A DNA stretch of 64,000 bases from Comamonas sp. lk (GCF_900564145.1 NZ_UOOB01000002.1:310001-374000); one strand, 5' to 3'; positions 55,418 through 63,950 are shown, numbered from the stretch's first letter. A program made the numbers and translations. Notes: generated from the letters alone by a model not told the origin.

Positions 55418-57097
55418 ATGACTCGCCCCAGCCAGCTTTTGCATGCCCAGCGCATGCCCGTCGCCACCCGTGATGCCTCCACCGTTTTGCTGCTGCGCGA
55501 CTGCGCCGACGGCCAAGGCTATGAAGTGCTGATGACAAGACGCGCCGACCAGGGCAATTTCGCCAACGCCTATGTGTTTCCGGGCGGCGGCTTAGAAGCG
55601 CAGGACGGCGATCCCGCCAACCATGACCTGGCCCGCGTGCGCAGCACCATGGTCGAGGCCAGCGGCGAGGCCCGCATCACCCAGGCCCTGGCCGGCATAC
55701 GCGAAACCTTTGAAGAGCTGGGCATCTTGCTGGCCTATGACGCGCAAGGCCTGCCGGTTTCGGCCGCGCAAGTGGCACAGCTTGATCGCCACGCCTCGCT
55801 TTATGCCCAGTGTCGCGAGCACGGCTGGACGCTGGCGGTGGACCAGCTCTGGTATCTGGCCCACTGGACGGCGGCCCGCGATCTGCCCAAACGCTTTGAC
55901 GTGCCGTTTTTCGTGGCCCGCATGCCCGAGGGCCAGACACCCGAGGCCGACGAAACCGAGCAGTTCGAGCCCACCTGGATTCGCCCGCAGGAAGCACTGC
56001 AGCGTTTTGCGGAAAAAAGCCTGTTCATCGTCTTTCCCACCGAGCGCACGCTGCAGCGCTTGGCGACGTTTGCCAGCACCCAGGCCGTGCTGGATGCGCT
56101 CCAAGGCGAGAAGCTGCTGTGGAAATCCTGCCCGCGCACGGGTTTCATCCAGGGCCAGGACACGCGGCACATGGAAACCGACATGGCTTTTGGCGAGCTG
56201 GAGATGGTCCATCCCGACGGCCAGGCCGGCCACCATCTGGACTGGCAATCCGAGACTGCCGTACCGCTGCGCAAAAACCTGCTGCGCCTGACAGCACCCA
56301 ACCCCGGCGTCATGACCGGCCCGGGCACCAATACCTATCTGGTGGGCGATGCCGCCACCGGCTATATCGTCATCGACCCCGGCCCGAATGAGACCGTCCA
56401 TCTGCAGCGCCTGGTGCAGACCACGGGCGGCGATATCCGCTTCATCGTCTGCACCCATTCCCACCCCGACCACTCACCGGGTGCGGCACCGCTGCAGGCC
56501 ATGGTGGAGCAAGCCGGCCGGGCCAGGCCGCCCATCATGGGCCTGCCCTCGGCGCCCACAGCCCGCTCCTACAGCCGCTTCAAGCCCGAGGTCACGCTAC
56601 AGGATGGAGAGCAGGTCACGCTCACCGGCAATGGGCCTGAAGGCGAAATCACCCATACGCTGCAAGCCATCTTCACGCCCGGCCACGCGGCCAACCACCT
56701 GTGTTTTCTGCTGGTCGAAGACGCTTTGCTCTTCAGCGGCGATCACATCCTCAACGGCAGCACCACGGTGATCGGCCCGCCGGACGGCAACATGATCGAC
56801 TATCTGGATTCGCTGGACAAACTCGACGAGATCTGCGCCGAGCACGCGGTGCGCTACATACTGCCGGCCCACGGCCATGTGCTGGGTTTTGCACGCCAGC
56901 AGATTGCCAAGCTCAAGGCCCACCGCCTGGCACGCGAAGCCAAGGTCCACGCTGCCATGCGCGCCAAGCCCGACGGCAGCATTGCCGACTGGGTGGCCCT
57001 GGCCTATGCCGATACGCCCCAGGCCTTGTGGCCGGTGGCCGAGCGCTCGCTGCTGGCCCATGTGGAGCGCATCCAGAAAATGTGCCTGGGTCGCTAG
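55418..57097 (+). CDS. Nudix hydrolase-metallo-beta-lactamase fold fusion protein
   Basis: A 559-residue fusion. Residues about 15-220 are Nudix-like: VFPGGGLE (54-60) and RETFEELGI (95-103), with an insertion splitting the usual box, as in NUDT19-type proteins. From about 300 on comes a metallo-beta-lactamase domain with THSHPDHSPG (346-355), FTPGHAANHLCFLLVEDALLFSGDHIL and LPAHGHVLG supplying the zinc ligands. The Nudix part would cleave a nucleoside diphosphate-linked compound or CoA ester, the MBL part a thioester, lactone or phosphate ester. It is divergent from the aryl-CoA genes. The ATG at 55418 is preferred over one 39 bp upstream. Confidence 0.85.
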   Translation: MTRPSQLLHAQRMPVATRDASTVLLLRDCADGQGYEVLMTRRADQGNFANAYVFPGGGLEAQDGDPANHDLARVRSTMVEASGEARITQALAGIRETFEELGILLAYDAQGLPVSAAQVAQLDRHASLYAQCREHGWTLAVDQLWYLAHWTAARDLPKRFDVPFFVARMPEGQTPEADETEQFEPTWIRPQEALQRFAEKSLFIVFPTERTLQRLATFASTQAVLDALQGEKLLWKSCPRTGFIQGQDTRHMETDMAFGELEMVHPDGQAGHHLDWQSETAVPLRKNLLRLTAPNPGVMTGPGTNTYLVGDAATGYIVIDPGPNETVHLQRLVQTTGGDIRFIVCTHSHPDHSPGAAPLQAMVEQAGRARPPIMGLPSAPTARSYSRFKPEVTLQDGEQVTLTGNGPEGEITHTLQAIFTPGHAANHLCFLLVEDALLFSGDHILNGSTTVIGPPDGNMIDYLDSLDKLDEICAEHAVRYILPAHGHVLGFARQQIAKLKAHRLAREAKVHAAMRAKPDGSIADWVALAYADTPQALWPVAERSLLAHVERIQKMCLGR

Positions 57098-57150
57098 GCC
57101 AGCTAGACCTGTGGACAACTAGGACATGGCTGGCGCATTAAGCTCTCGCC

Positions 57151-57918
57151 ATGTCTGAAAACCTGCCTGAAAAAGAAAGCATCCGCCTGGCCAAGCGCCT
57201 GGCGGAGCAAGAACAATGCTCACGCCGCGAGGCCGAGCTCCATATTGAAGCGGGCAACGTCCAGGTAGACGGCAAACTGGTGCTGGTGCCCGAGACCCGC
57301 GTGCACGCCGACCAGGTGGTCACCCTGCGCCACGGCGCCAAGCCCGAGGCAATTCCTCCGGTCACCATCCTGATGAACAAGCCTGCGGGCTACACCCAGG
57401 GCATGGCCTACGGCCGCGTGCGCAGCGCGCATTCGCTGATCAGCGAAGCCACGCTGGCCGCCATTGATACGCCCATGCCCTTGCTGGTGCTGCCCCAGCA
57501 CTTCAAGAACCTGGAATCCTTTCTCACCATTCCCCTGCCCGCCAGCGGCTTGATCGTCTACACCCAGGACAAGCGGATAGCGCGCAAGCTCAAGGAAGAA
57601 GGTGCCTGGCTGGAGCAGGAACTGATTGTGGGCGTTGAGGGCCAGATCGATGAAGGCGGCCTGGAGCTTCTGCAGCAAGGTCTGCCCATTCCTGGCGGCA
57701 ATGGCCAGCGCCGCATGCCACCCTGCCATGTCAGCTGGCAAAACGAAAGCCATCTGCGCTTTGCCCTCAAAGGCATTGCGCCCGAGGAAATCGAAACCAT
57801 GTGTGCAGCCGTGGGCCTGACCGTCACCAGCCTGCGCCGCTTGCGCATAGGCCGGGTCTCGCTGGCCAAGGTGCCCGAGGGCCAGTGGCGCTACCTCATG
57901 CCCTGGGAAAAGTTCTAA
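57151..57918 (+). CDS. RsuA/RluF-family pseudouridine synthase homologue lacking catalytic residues
   Basis: A 255-residue protein with an N-terminal S4 RNA-binding domain (ESIRLAKRLAEQEQCSRREAELHIEAGNVQVDG) and a pseudouridine synthase fold starting at VTILMNKPAGYTQG. Aligned on the family motif GRLDxxxxGL, the protein reads TIPLPASGL: the catalytic Asp is Pro128 and the preceding Arg is Thr. The conserved Tyr of the KEYLV motif is Leu158 (QELIV). Catalysis is therefore unlikely. The fold and C-terminal LRRLRIGRVSLAKVPEGQWRYL are intact, suggesting an RNA-binding role. It is followed by the hairpin shared with rnpB. Confidence 0.85.
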   Translation: MSENLPEKESIRLAKRLAEQEQCSRREAELHIEAGNVQVDGKLVLVPETRVHADQVVTLRHGAKPEAIPPVTILMNKPAGYTQGMAYGRVRSAHSLISEATLAAIDTPMPLLVLPQHFKNLESFLTIPLPASGLIVYTQDKRIARKLKEEGAWLEQELIVGVEGQIDEGGLELLQQGLPIPGGNGQRRMPPCHVSWQNESHLRFALKGIAPEEIETMCAAVGLTVTSLRRLRIGRVSLAKVPEGQWRYLMPWEKF

Positions 57919-57935
57919 ACTTTTCACTCATAAAA

Positions 57936-57980
57936 AAAAGAGCTGCTGGCGCTTGATAGATAAGCACCAGCAGCTCTTTT
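57936..57980. terminator. Repeat-derived bidirectional terminator of rnpB and the S4 gene
   Basis: A perfect 14-bp stem AAAAGAGCTGCTGG / CCAGCAGCTCTTTT with a 17-base interior (CGCTTGATAGATAAGCA). Minus-strand transcripts meet an eight-T tract, so it terminates rnpB well; the plus strand has only four T. Its interior matches the dispersed repeat (GCTGCTGGCGCTTGATAGATAAGC). Confidence 0.85.
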
Positions 57981-57992
57981 AACTTGTCAAAG

Positions 57993-58354
57993 TGTGAAGT
58001 GCGCCGATAAGCCGGATTCTGTGCACAGCGGTTGCCCGCTGCGTGACCGCCATTAATCTGGGCCGTCAGTCGCCTGACGGCTCGGTGCTACCTACCCGCA
58101 CACTCCGGGGGCCCCGTCAACGTGTGCCTACTTGGTATTGCTGCGCGTAGAGATTGCCCGTTTCACCCCCGGTGGTCTACCTTGCGGCACTCCCCCGGGA
58201 CTCGTCTCTGTTGCTCTGATCCTCACCTCACGGTGGACAGCTGTTAGCTGCTACGCTGCCCTGTGCAGTCCGGACGTTCCTCCAGTACGGTCTTTCGACC
58301 CAACGCAAGCGTTGGCCTTACGGCTTGTACCAGCGACGGTCTGGCGCACTTCAC
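57993..58354 (-). ncRNA. rnpB: RNase P RNA (class A)
   Basis: On the minus strand the conserved core GAGGAACGTCCGGACTGCACAGGGCAG, the GTGAGGTGAGGATCAGAGCAACAGA region, the GTAGACCACCGGGGGTGAAACGG region and the 3' ACAGAATCCGGCTTATCGGCGC are all present. The ends pair as helix P1 (GAAGTGCGCC with GGCGCACTTC), giving about 362 nt. It is the catalytic RNA that matures tRNA 5' ends. A -10 box GATAAT (58367-58362) lies about 8 bp before the 5' end, inside the end of the AraC gene. Exact ends are approximate. Confidence 0.96.
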
Positions 58355-58373
58355 GGCGAGCATTATCTCCCGT

Positions 58374-59186
58374 TCACAAAGAGCCTGCACAGAACTCACG
58401 TCTAAACTGCTCAGGCGGCAGGCCTGACTCGCGCTGAAACATGGCAATAAAGGCCGAAGGCGTGCTGTAACCCAGGTCATAAGCAATGCTTTGCACCGTG
58501 TGGCCGGCCTCCAGCGCATCGATGGCGCGCAGATAGCGCATACGCTGGCGCCACTCCCCCAGACTCATGCCCAGCTCGCTCTGGCAATGGCGCGCCAGCG
58601 TGCGCTCCGTCATGTGCACGGTGGCCGCCCAGGCGGCCAGACTGCGGTGATCGTCGGGCTGCGCCTGCATGGCATCGAGCACCTGCACCAGGGCCGGGTG
58701 ACGGGCCACGGGCAAAAAGCTCAGCTCCAGCGGCGTGGCTTTCAGTTGGTCGTGCACCACCTGGGCCAGCCGCAGATCGGCCTCGGCCACTGGAATCTGC
58801 ACATCACGCAGGCCGAAGTCGGCCAGAACGGCCTTGACTATGGGCCCTATGCGCATGCAGCCCGCCGCGCTGGGCAGGCTCTCGCACAGCTGGGGCGCCA
58901 GATAGACCGAGCGGTACTGCACGGCATGCTGCAGATAGCAGCTGTGCACCACACCGGGCGGAATCCACACCCCATGCTGCGGCGGGCACAGAATCAGGCC
59001 CGAAGGCACTTCCATGCTCAGGCTGCCATGGGAGGCGTAGTTCAGATGCCCCCAGCGATGGCTGTGCGGCGGCGCTTCGCTATGGGCGCCGAACTCGTCG
59101 TAGCGAAAGTAGTAGCTGCCTTCCACCTTCTCCGTATCCAGAATCGCCACCGTATGGCGTTGCACGGCATGAGTCGCTGAAGTCAT
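58374..59186 (-). CDS. AraC-family transcriptional regulator
   Basis: A 270-residue regulator with an N-terminal cupin-like sensor (PPHSHRWGHLNYASHGSLSMEV, IPPGVVHSCYL) and two C-terminal helix-turn-helix units: SLAAWAATVHMTERTLARHCQSELGMSLGEWRQRMRYLRAIDAL and TVQSIAYDLGYSTPSAFIAMFQRESGLPPEQFRREF. It is divergent from an EamA transporter, with a direct repeat of TGCGTTATG in between, so it probably controls that exporter. The ATG at 59186 was chosen; an upstream ATG would run into the operator region. Confidence 0.9.
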   Translation of the reverse strand: MTSATHAVQRHTVAILDTEKVEGSYYFRYDEFGAHSEAPPHSHRWGHLNYASHGSLSMEVPSGLILCPPQHGVWIPPGVVHSCYLQHAVQYRSVYLAPQLCESLPSAAGCMRIGPIVKAVLADFGLRDVQIPVAEADLRLAQVVHDQLKATPLELSFLPVARHPALVQVLDAMQAQPDDHRSLAAWAATVHMTERTLARHCQSELGMSLGEWRQRMRYLRAIDALEAGHTVQSIAYDLGYSTPSAFIAMFQRESGLPPEQFRREFCAGSL

Positions 59187-59201
59187 GGCATTCGTCCGGC
59201 T

Positions 59202-59231
59202 TGCGTTATGGTTTGTCTCAAATGCGTTATG
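59202..59231. promoter_or_regulatory. Candidate AraC-family operator (direct repeat)
   Basis: TGCGTTATG occurs twice, at 59202-59210 and 59223-59231, exactly 21 bp apart, two helical turns. Tandem half-sites with this spacing are typical of AraC regulators. They lie between the araC-type gene and the EamA gene. Confidence 0.6.
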
Positions 59232-59281
59232 CACTTTAAAACCGTCAAGCGCATGATAAGCCTCCACAAGGAGTCTTCATC

Positions 59282-60184
59282 ATGGGTGCATATGCATTAC
59301 CGCTGGGCGCGGTGCTGATCTGGTCGATCAACACCGTGGTCAGCAAGCTGGCTGCCGACAGCATCAGCGCCGCCGAGATCGGCTTTTTCCGCTGGCTGGT
59401 GGCCGCAGTGTTGTTCACACCGTTTCTGCTGCCGTCCATCTGGCGCCAGCGCGCCGATATCAAACCGCAACTGCCCAAAATCATCGCCCTGGGCGTGCTG
59501 GGCATGGTGATCTACCAGACCATGGCCTATTACGCGGCCCACTACACCACGGCCACGCACATGGGCATCATCGGCTCACTGACACCCATGCTGGTGCTGG
59601 CTCTGGCCACGGTGATGCTGGGTCAGCAACTGACCCGCGGCGCCATCTGGGGCTCGCTGCTAGCCATTGCCGGCGTGGCCCTGGTGGTGTCTTCCGGCAA
59701 GCCCGCGCAGCTGCTGTCCGAAGGACTGAATCTGGGCGATGCCATGATGTTTCTGGCCATGTTGTCCTACGCGGTCTACAACATCTTGCTCAAGCGCTGG
59801 CCCATGCCGCGCCTGTCAACGCTGCAACTGCTGTATCTGCAAATACTGGTGGCCGTGGCCGTGCAGCTGCCGCTGTATCTGATCTCGCCCAAGACGGGGC
59901 TGAACGCCAGCAATCTGCCGCTGGTGGGCTTTGCCGGCATCATGGCCTCGATTGCCGCGCCGCTGCTGTGGATGAAGGCCGTGCAAAGCATAGGCCCGGG
60001 CCGCTCCAGCATGTTCTTCAACCTCATCCCCATCTTCACGGCCATCATGGCCTATGGCGTGCTCCAGGAACCGCTGGCCGGCTACCACGCCATCGGCGGC
60101 GTCATGACGGTGGGCGGCCTGCTGCTGGCCGAGCTGTGGAAGCAACCGCTGCGCGCACCGCGCACGAGCATCGCTCAGGCATAG
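59282..60184 (+). CDS. EamA/DMT-family transporter
   Basis: A 300-residue membrane protein with about 10 helices in two EamA repeats: LPLGAVLIWSINTVVSKLAADSISAAEIGFFRWLVAAVLF and LGDAMMFLAMLSYAVYNILLKRW. The drug/metabolite superfamily exports amino acids, nucleotides or toxic compounds; substrate here is unknown. AAGGAG lies 8 bp before the ATG. The divergent AraC regulator is its likely controller. Confidence 0.9.
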   Translation: MGAYALPLGAVLIWSINTVVSKLAADSISAAEIGFFRWLVAAVLFTPFLLPSIWRQRADIKPQLPKIIALGVLGMVIYQTMAYYAAHYTTATHMGIIGSLTPMLVLALATVMLGQQLTRGAIWGSLLAIAGVALVVSSGKPAQLLSEGLNLGDAMMFLAMLSYAVYNILLKRWPMPRLSTLQLLYLQILVAVAVQLPLYLISPKTGLNASNLPLVGFAGIMASIAAPLLWMKAVQSIGPGRSSMFFNLIPIFTAIMAYGVLQEPLAGYHAIGGVMTVGGLLLAELWKQPLRAPRTSIAQA

Positions 60185-60446
60185 AGGCCCTCCCCCTCGT
60201 GGTGCATAGACGCTGCATGCCGGTGCAGCCCCCGCACCAAGGCTGCCCATAAGAATTTGCATTCGCCAATGCTCATAATTTCTTGTTGGACAGGCCAGTC
60301 GCAGATTTCGATACTGCCGTCACTGGAACACCGAGGTGCGCCGGTGACCCGCGCAGTCCTCTGCCCCGTCTCCCGCACCCGGTTTTCCGCTGACACACAG
60401 GCTACAGCCCGTGTGCCCGCTGCAATTTCGGAAACTGGAGACAAAT

Positions 60447-61766
60447 ATGAGCAGCCCGGCTTCTGCCACCCACCCCCCCGCCCACGATGCCGGCAGTGCC
60501 GCGCACCCCGATATGGACGCCACCTATCGCAAGATCGCCTGGCGCCTGATCCCCTTTCTGGTCTTTCTGTTCATCCTGGCCTGGATAGACCGCGTCAACG
60601 TCGGCTTCGCCAAGCTGCAGATGCTGCAGGACCTGCAGTTCAGTGAGGCCATCTACGGTCTGGGCGCCGGCATCTTCTTCATCGGCTACTTCCTGTTCGA
60701 GGTGCCCAGCAACCTGCTGCTGGAGAAGATAGGCGCGCGCAAGACGTTGGCGCGCATCACCATTCTGTGGGGCGGTGCGTCCATGGCCATGGCCTATGTG
60801 ACCACACCCACCATGTTCTACGTGCTGCGCTTCATTCTGGGCGTAGTCGAGGCTGGCTTCTTCCCCGGCGTGGTGCTGTATCTGACCTACTGGTTCCCGG
60901 CCCATCACCGGGCACGCGTCAACGGTCTGTTCATGACCTCGTTCGCCATCGCCGGTGCCGTGGGCGGCCCTATCGCGGGCGCCATCATGAACGGCATGCA
61001 AGGCGTGGGCCATCTGGCCAACTGGCAGTGGCTGTTCATCCTCGAAGGCATCCCTTCGGTGATCGCCGGCTTCTTTGTACTCAAGTTCCTGCCCGAAAAA
61101 CCCGAGAACGCCCGCTGGCTGACAAAGGCCGAGCAACAGGCCGTGAGCCATGCCGTGGCCGCCGAGAACCAGCAAGGCCACAAGCATGTATCGCTGCTGT
61201 CCGCCTGCCGTGACTACCGCGTCTGGCTGTGCGCTGCCGTGTACTTTTGTATCGTCAGCGGCAACGCCACCATCGCCTTCTGGTCGCCATCCATCATCAA
61301 GGAAATCGGCATCCAGAACACTCTGCAGATCGGCCTGATCTCGGCCATTCCCTTTCTCGCCGGCACGCTGGCCATGGTCTGGAACGGCCTGCATTCGGAC
61401 AAGACCGGCGAGCGCCGCATGCACTGCGCCATCGCCGCCCTGATCGCCGCGGCCGGCCTGATCCTGACTGGCCTGTTCCTGCACAGCGCAGTGCTCGCCC
61501 TGTGTGCGCTGACGCTGGCTTCCATCGGCATCCTGGCCGCCTTCCCGGTGTTCTGGTCCATCCCTTCCGCCTTCCTGGCCGGCACGGCGGCTGCCGGCGG
61601 CATTGCCCTGATCAACTCCATAGGCAACCTGGCCGGCTTTGTGGCGCCTTACATGATTGGCGCGCTCAAGACCCGCACGGGATCGCTGTCCTCCGGGCTG
61701 TATTTCGTGGCCGCACTCGAATTCGCTGCCGCCTTCCTGGTCGTGGTCTTCGTCAAGAAGCAGTGA
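60447..61766 (+). CDS. MFS transporter, anion:cation symporter family (phthalate/tartrate-like)
   Basis: A 439-residue, 12-helix transporter. The first helix RLIPFLVFLFILAWIDRVNVGFAKLQM and GIFFIGYFLFEVPSNLLLEKIGAR are the marks of the tartrate/phthalate/4-hydroxyphenylacetate branch. It is followed by a DUF2848 gene and an amidase gene on the same strand. Together they suggest uptake and hydrolysis of an amide-bearing organic acid. GGAGA lies 7 bp before the ATG at 60447. The 262-bp gap before it holds no visible gene. Confidence 0.9.
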   Translation: MSSPASATHPPAHDAGSAAHPDMDATYRKIAWRLIPFLVFLFILAWIDRVNVGFAKLQMLQDLQFSEAIYGLGAGIFFIGYFLFEVPSNLLLEKIGARKTLARITILWGGASMAMAYVTTPTMFYVLRFILGVVEAGFFPGVVLYLTYWFPAHHRARVNGLFMTSFAIAGAVGGPIAGAIMNGMQGVGHLANWQWLFILEGIPSVIAGFFVLKFLPEKPENARWLTKAEQQAVSHAVAAENQQGHKHVSLLSACRDYRVWLCAAVYFCIVSGNATIAFWSPSIIKEIGIQNTLQIGLISAIPFLAGTLAMVWNGLHSDKTGERRMHCAIAALIAAAGLILTGLFLHSAVLALCALTLASIGILAAFPVFWSIPSAFLAGTAAAGGIALINSIGNLAGFVAPYMIGALKTRTGSLSSGLYFVAALEFAAAFLVVVFVKKQ

Positions 61767-61858
61767 CGGCCCGGCGCGCCTGCCTCCCCAGGCAGCGCAC
61801 GCCCTTCCCCCCTTTCCCCAGGGGCCGAACGCCCCGCCTTTCCTTCGGAATCCCTGCC

Positions 61859-62536
61859 ATGCATTTGCAGTTCACCACCCCCGAGGGCCAGACCCTCGCC
61901 CCCGATTTCCACACCCTCATCGTCGCCGGCTGGGCTGGCCGCGACCGCGAAGCCATCGAGCACCATATCGAGGAGCTGGCCGCCATCGGCATCCCGCGCC
62001 CCAGCGCCGTGCCCCTGTACTACCGCATCTCCAGCAACCAGCTGAGCCAAAGCAGCGCACTGCAGGTGCTGGGCCCGGACTCCTCGGGCGAGGTCGAGGT
62101 GTTTGTGTTCACCCACGACGGCGAAATGTTCGTAAGCCTGGCCTCAGACCACACGGACCGCAAGCTCGAAGCCTATAGCGTGGCTTTTTCCAAGCAGGCC
62201 TGCGTCAAGCCCGTGGCCACCCAGACCTGGCGCTTTGCCGATGTGGCCGGCCACTGGGACGAACTGATCGTGCGCTCATGGATCGAAGAAGAGGGCCGTG
62301 AGGTGCTGTACCAGGAAGGCACATTGGCCAGCCTGCGCACGCCCCAGGACCTGATCGAGGGCTACACCGGCGGCAAGGACCTGCTGCCCGAGGGCTGCGG
62401 CATGACCTGCGGCACCGTAGGCGCAATCGGCGGCATCCGTCCCGCTACGCTGTTCGCCATGGAGCTGTACGATCCCCGCAGCCAGCGCACCATCCGTCAC
62501 CGCTACCGCAGCGAGCTGCTCGACATCGTGGCCTGA
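61859..62536 (+). CDS. DUF2848 family protein
   Basis: A 225-residue soluble protein starting MHLQFTTPEGQTLAPDFHTLIVAGWAGRD, with conserved FADVAGHWDELIVRSWIEEEGREVLYQEGTLASLRTPQDLI and GMTCGTVGAIGGIRPATLFAMELYDP. DUF2848 has no assigned function; the last segment recalls fumarylacetoacetase-like or other C-C lyase folds only loosely. The frame is open far upstream, overlapping the transporter gene out of phase; the ATG at 61859 gives the family start. It sits between a transporter and an amidase. Confidence 0.88.
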   Translation: MHLQFTTPEGQTLAPDFHTLIVAGWAGRDREAIEHHIEELAAIGIPRPSAVPLYYRISSNQLSQSSALQVLGPDSSGEVEVFVFTHDGEMFVSLASDHTDRKLEAYSVAFSKQACVKPVATQTWRFADVAGHWDELIVRSWIEEEGREVLYQEGTLASLRTPQDLIEGYTGGKDLLPEGCGMTCGTVGAIGGIRPATLFAMELYDPRSQRTIRHRYRSELLDIVA

Positions 62537-62584
62537 GCCACTTTGCCCCGCTTGCGGCCGTTTTCAGACAGACAGGACTCCCAG

Positions 62585-63949
62585 ATGACACCAGCCTTCC
62601 CTCTCCCCCGCCTGGATCAGGCATCCCAACGCCTGGACCAGGGCGACACCACAGCCGTTCAACTGACCGAGCAGGCTCTGGCCCGCACCCAGCAGGGAGA
62701 AGGTACCAAGGTGTTCGCACGCGTCTTTCAGGAATCGGCTCTGGCCGAAGCGCGGGCCAGCGACGGCCTGCGTGCCGCAGGTCTGGCACGCTCGCCCATC
62801 GAGGGCTTGCCGATCTCGGTCAAGGACTTGTTCGATATCGCCGGCCTGCCCACGCTGGGCGGCTCGCGCCTGCTGGCCGATGCGCCGGCGGCCACGCGCA
62901 CGGCTGAGGTGGTGCAGCGCCTGCGCCGGGCTGGAGCCGTCATCGTGGGCACGACCAATATGACCGAGTTTGCCTACTCGGGCCTGGGTCTGAATCCGCA
63001 CTACGGCACGCCGCGCAACCCCTGGCTGCGCGATGAAGACGGCGGCCGCATTCCCGGTGGCTCGTCCTCGGGCGCTGCCATCTCCGTCACTGATGGCATG
63101 GCCATGGCCGGCATTGGCTCGGACACGGGCGGATCGGTGCGCATTCCTTCCGCCTTTTGCGGCCTGACGGGCTTCAAGCCCACGGCGCGGCGCGTGTCCA
63201 TGCAAGGCGTGCTGCCACTGTCCGCCAATCTGGACTCCATCGGCCCGCTGGCGCCCAGCGTGCGCTGCTGCGCCACGCTGGATGCCATTCTCTCGGATGA
63301 GCCTCAGTGGGATTTGCAGGCCACACCGCTACAGGGTCTCCGCCTGCTGGCGCCCAGCAATGTGGTGCTGGACGGCATGGATGCCACCGTGGCCGCTGCC
63401 TGGGAACGCGCACTGTCTCTGCTGTCCCAGGCCGGCGTGCGCATCAGCCATGCCGTGGTTGCGCCTTTCAACGAACTGGCCGAGATCAATGCCAAGGGCG
63501 GTTTCACGGCGGCCGAGGCCTGGGCCTGGCACCGGGAATATCTGGCCTCGCGTCTGAACGAGTACGACCCCCGCGTGGGCACGCGCATTCTGCGCGGCAA
63601 GGACATCAGCGCGGCCGACTACATTGACCTGCTGGCACGCCGCAAGCAATGGATCGCCCAGGTCGAGGCACAAATGGCCGACCATGACCTGCTCATCCTG
63701 CCCACCGTGCCCGTGGTCGCACCCAAGATTGCCGACTTGTCCCAGAGCGACGAGGCCTACTTCCGCGCCAACGGCCTGATCCTGCGCAACCCCACGCTGA
63801 TCAACTTCCTGGACGGCTGCGCCATCTCCCTGCCCTGCCATCGCGCGGGCGAAGCACCGGTGGGCCTGAGCCTGGCCGGCACAGGCGGCCAGGACCGCCG
63901 CCTGCTGTCCGTGGCCCTGGCCGTGGAACAGCTGTTGGCCGAGGCCTGA
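62585..63949 (+). CDS. Amidase signature family hydrolase
   Basis: A 454-residue amidase of the Ser-cisSer-Lys type. Lys80 in LPISVKDLF, the Ser-rich loop PGGSSSGAA (158-164) and the nucleophile Ser184 in GSDTGGSVRIP are visible. The family includes GatA, indole-acetamide, malonamidate and aryl-amide hydrolases; no gatB/gatC is near, so it is not the tRNA enzyme. It ends the transporter-DUF2848-amidase set. AGGA lies 8 bp before the ATG at 62585. Confidence 0.92.
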   Translation: MTPAFPLPRLDQASQRLDQGDTTAVQLTEQALARTQQGEGTKVFARVFQESALAEARASDGLRAAGLARSPIEGLPISVKDLFDIAGLPTLGGSRLLADAPAATRTAEVVQRLRRAGAVIVGTTNMTEFAYSGLGLNPHYGTPRNPWLRDEDGGRIPGGSSSGAAISVTDGMAMAGIGSDTGGSVRIPSAFCGLTGFKPTARRVSMQGVLPLSANLDSIGPLAPSVRCCATLDAILSDEPQWDLQATPLQGLRLLAPSNVVLDGMDATVAAAWERALSLLSQAGVRISHAVVAPFNELAEINAKGGFTAAEAWAWHREYLASRLNEYDPRVGTRILRGKDISAADYIDLLARRKQWIAQVEAQMADHDLLILPTVPVVAPKIADLSQSDEAYFRANGLILRNPTLINFLDGCAISLPCHRAGEAPVGLSLAGTGGQDRRLLSVALAVEQLLAEA

Positions 63950-63950
63950 T

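Noticed and set aside
61229-61858. N-terminal 210-residue extension of the DUF2848 protein
   Set aside because: That part is the out-of-phase shadow of the transporter gene; the family start MHLQFTTPEG is at 61859.
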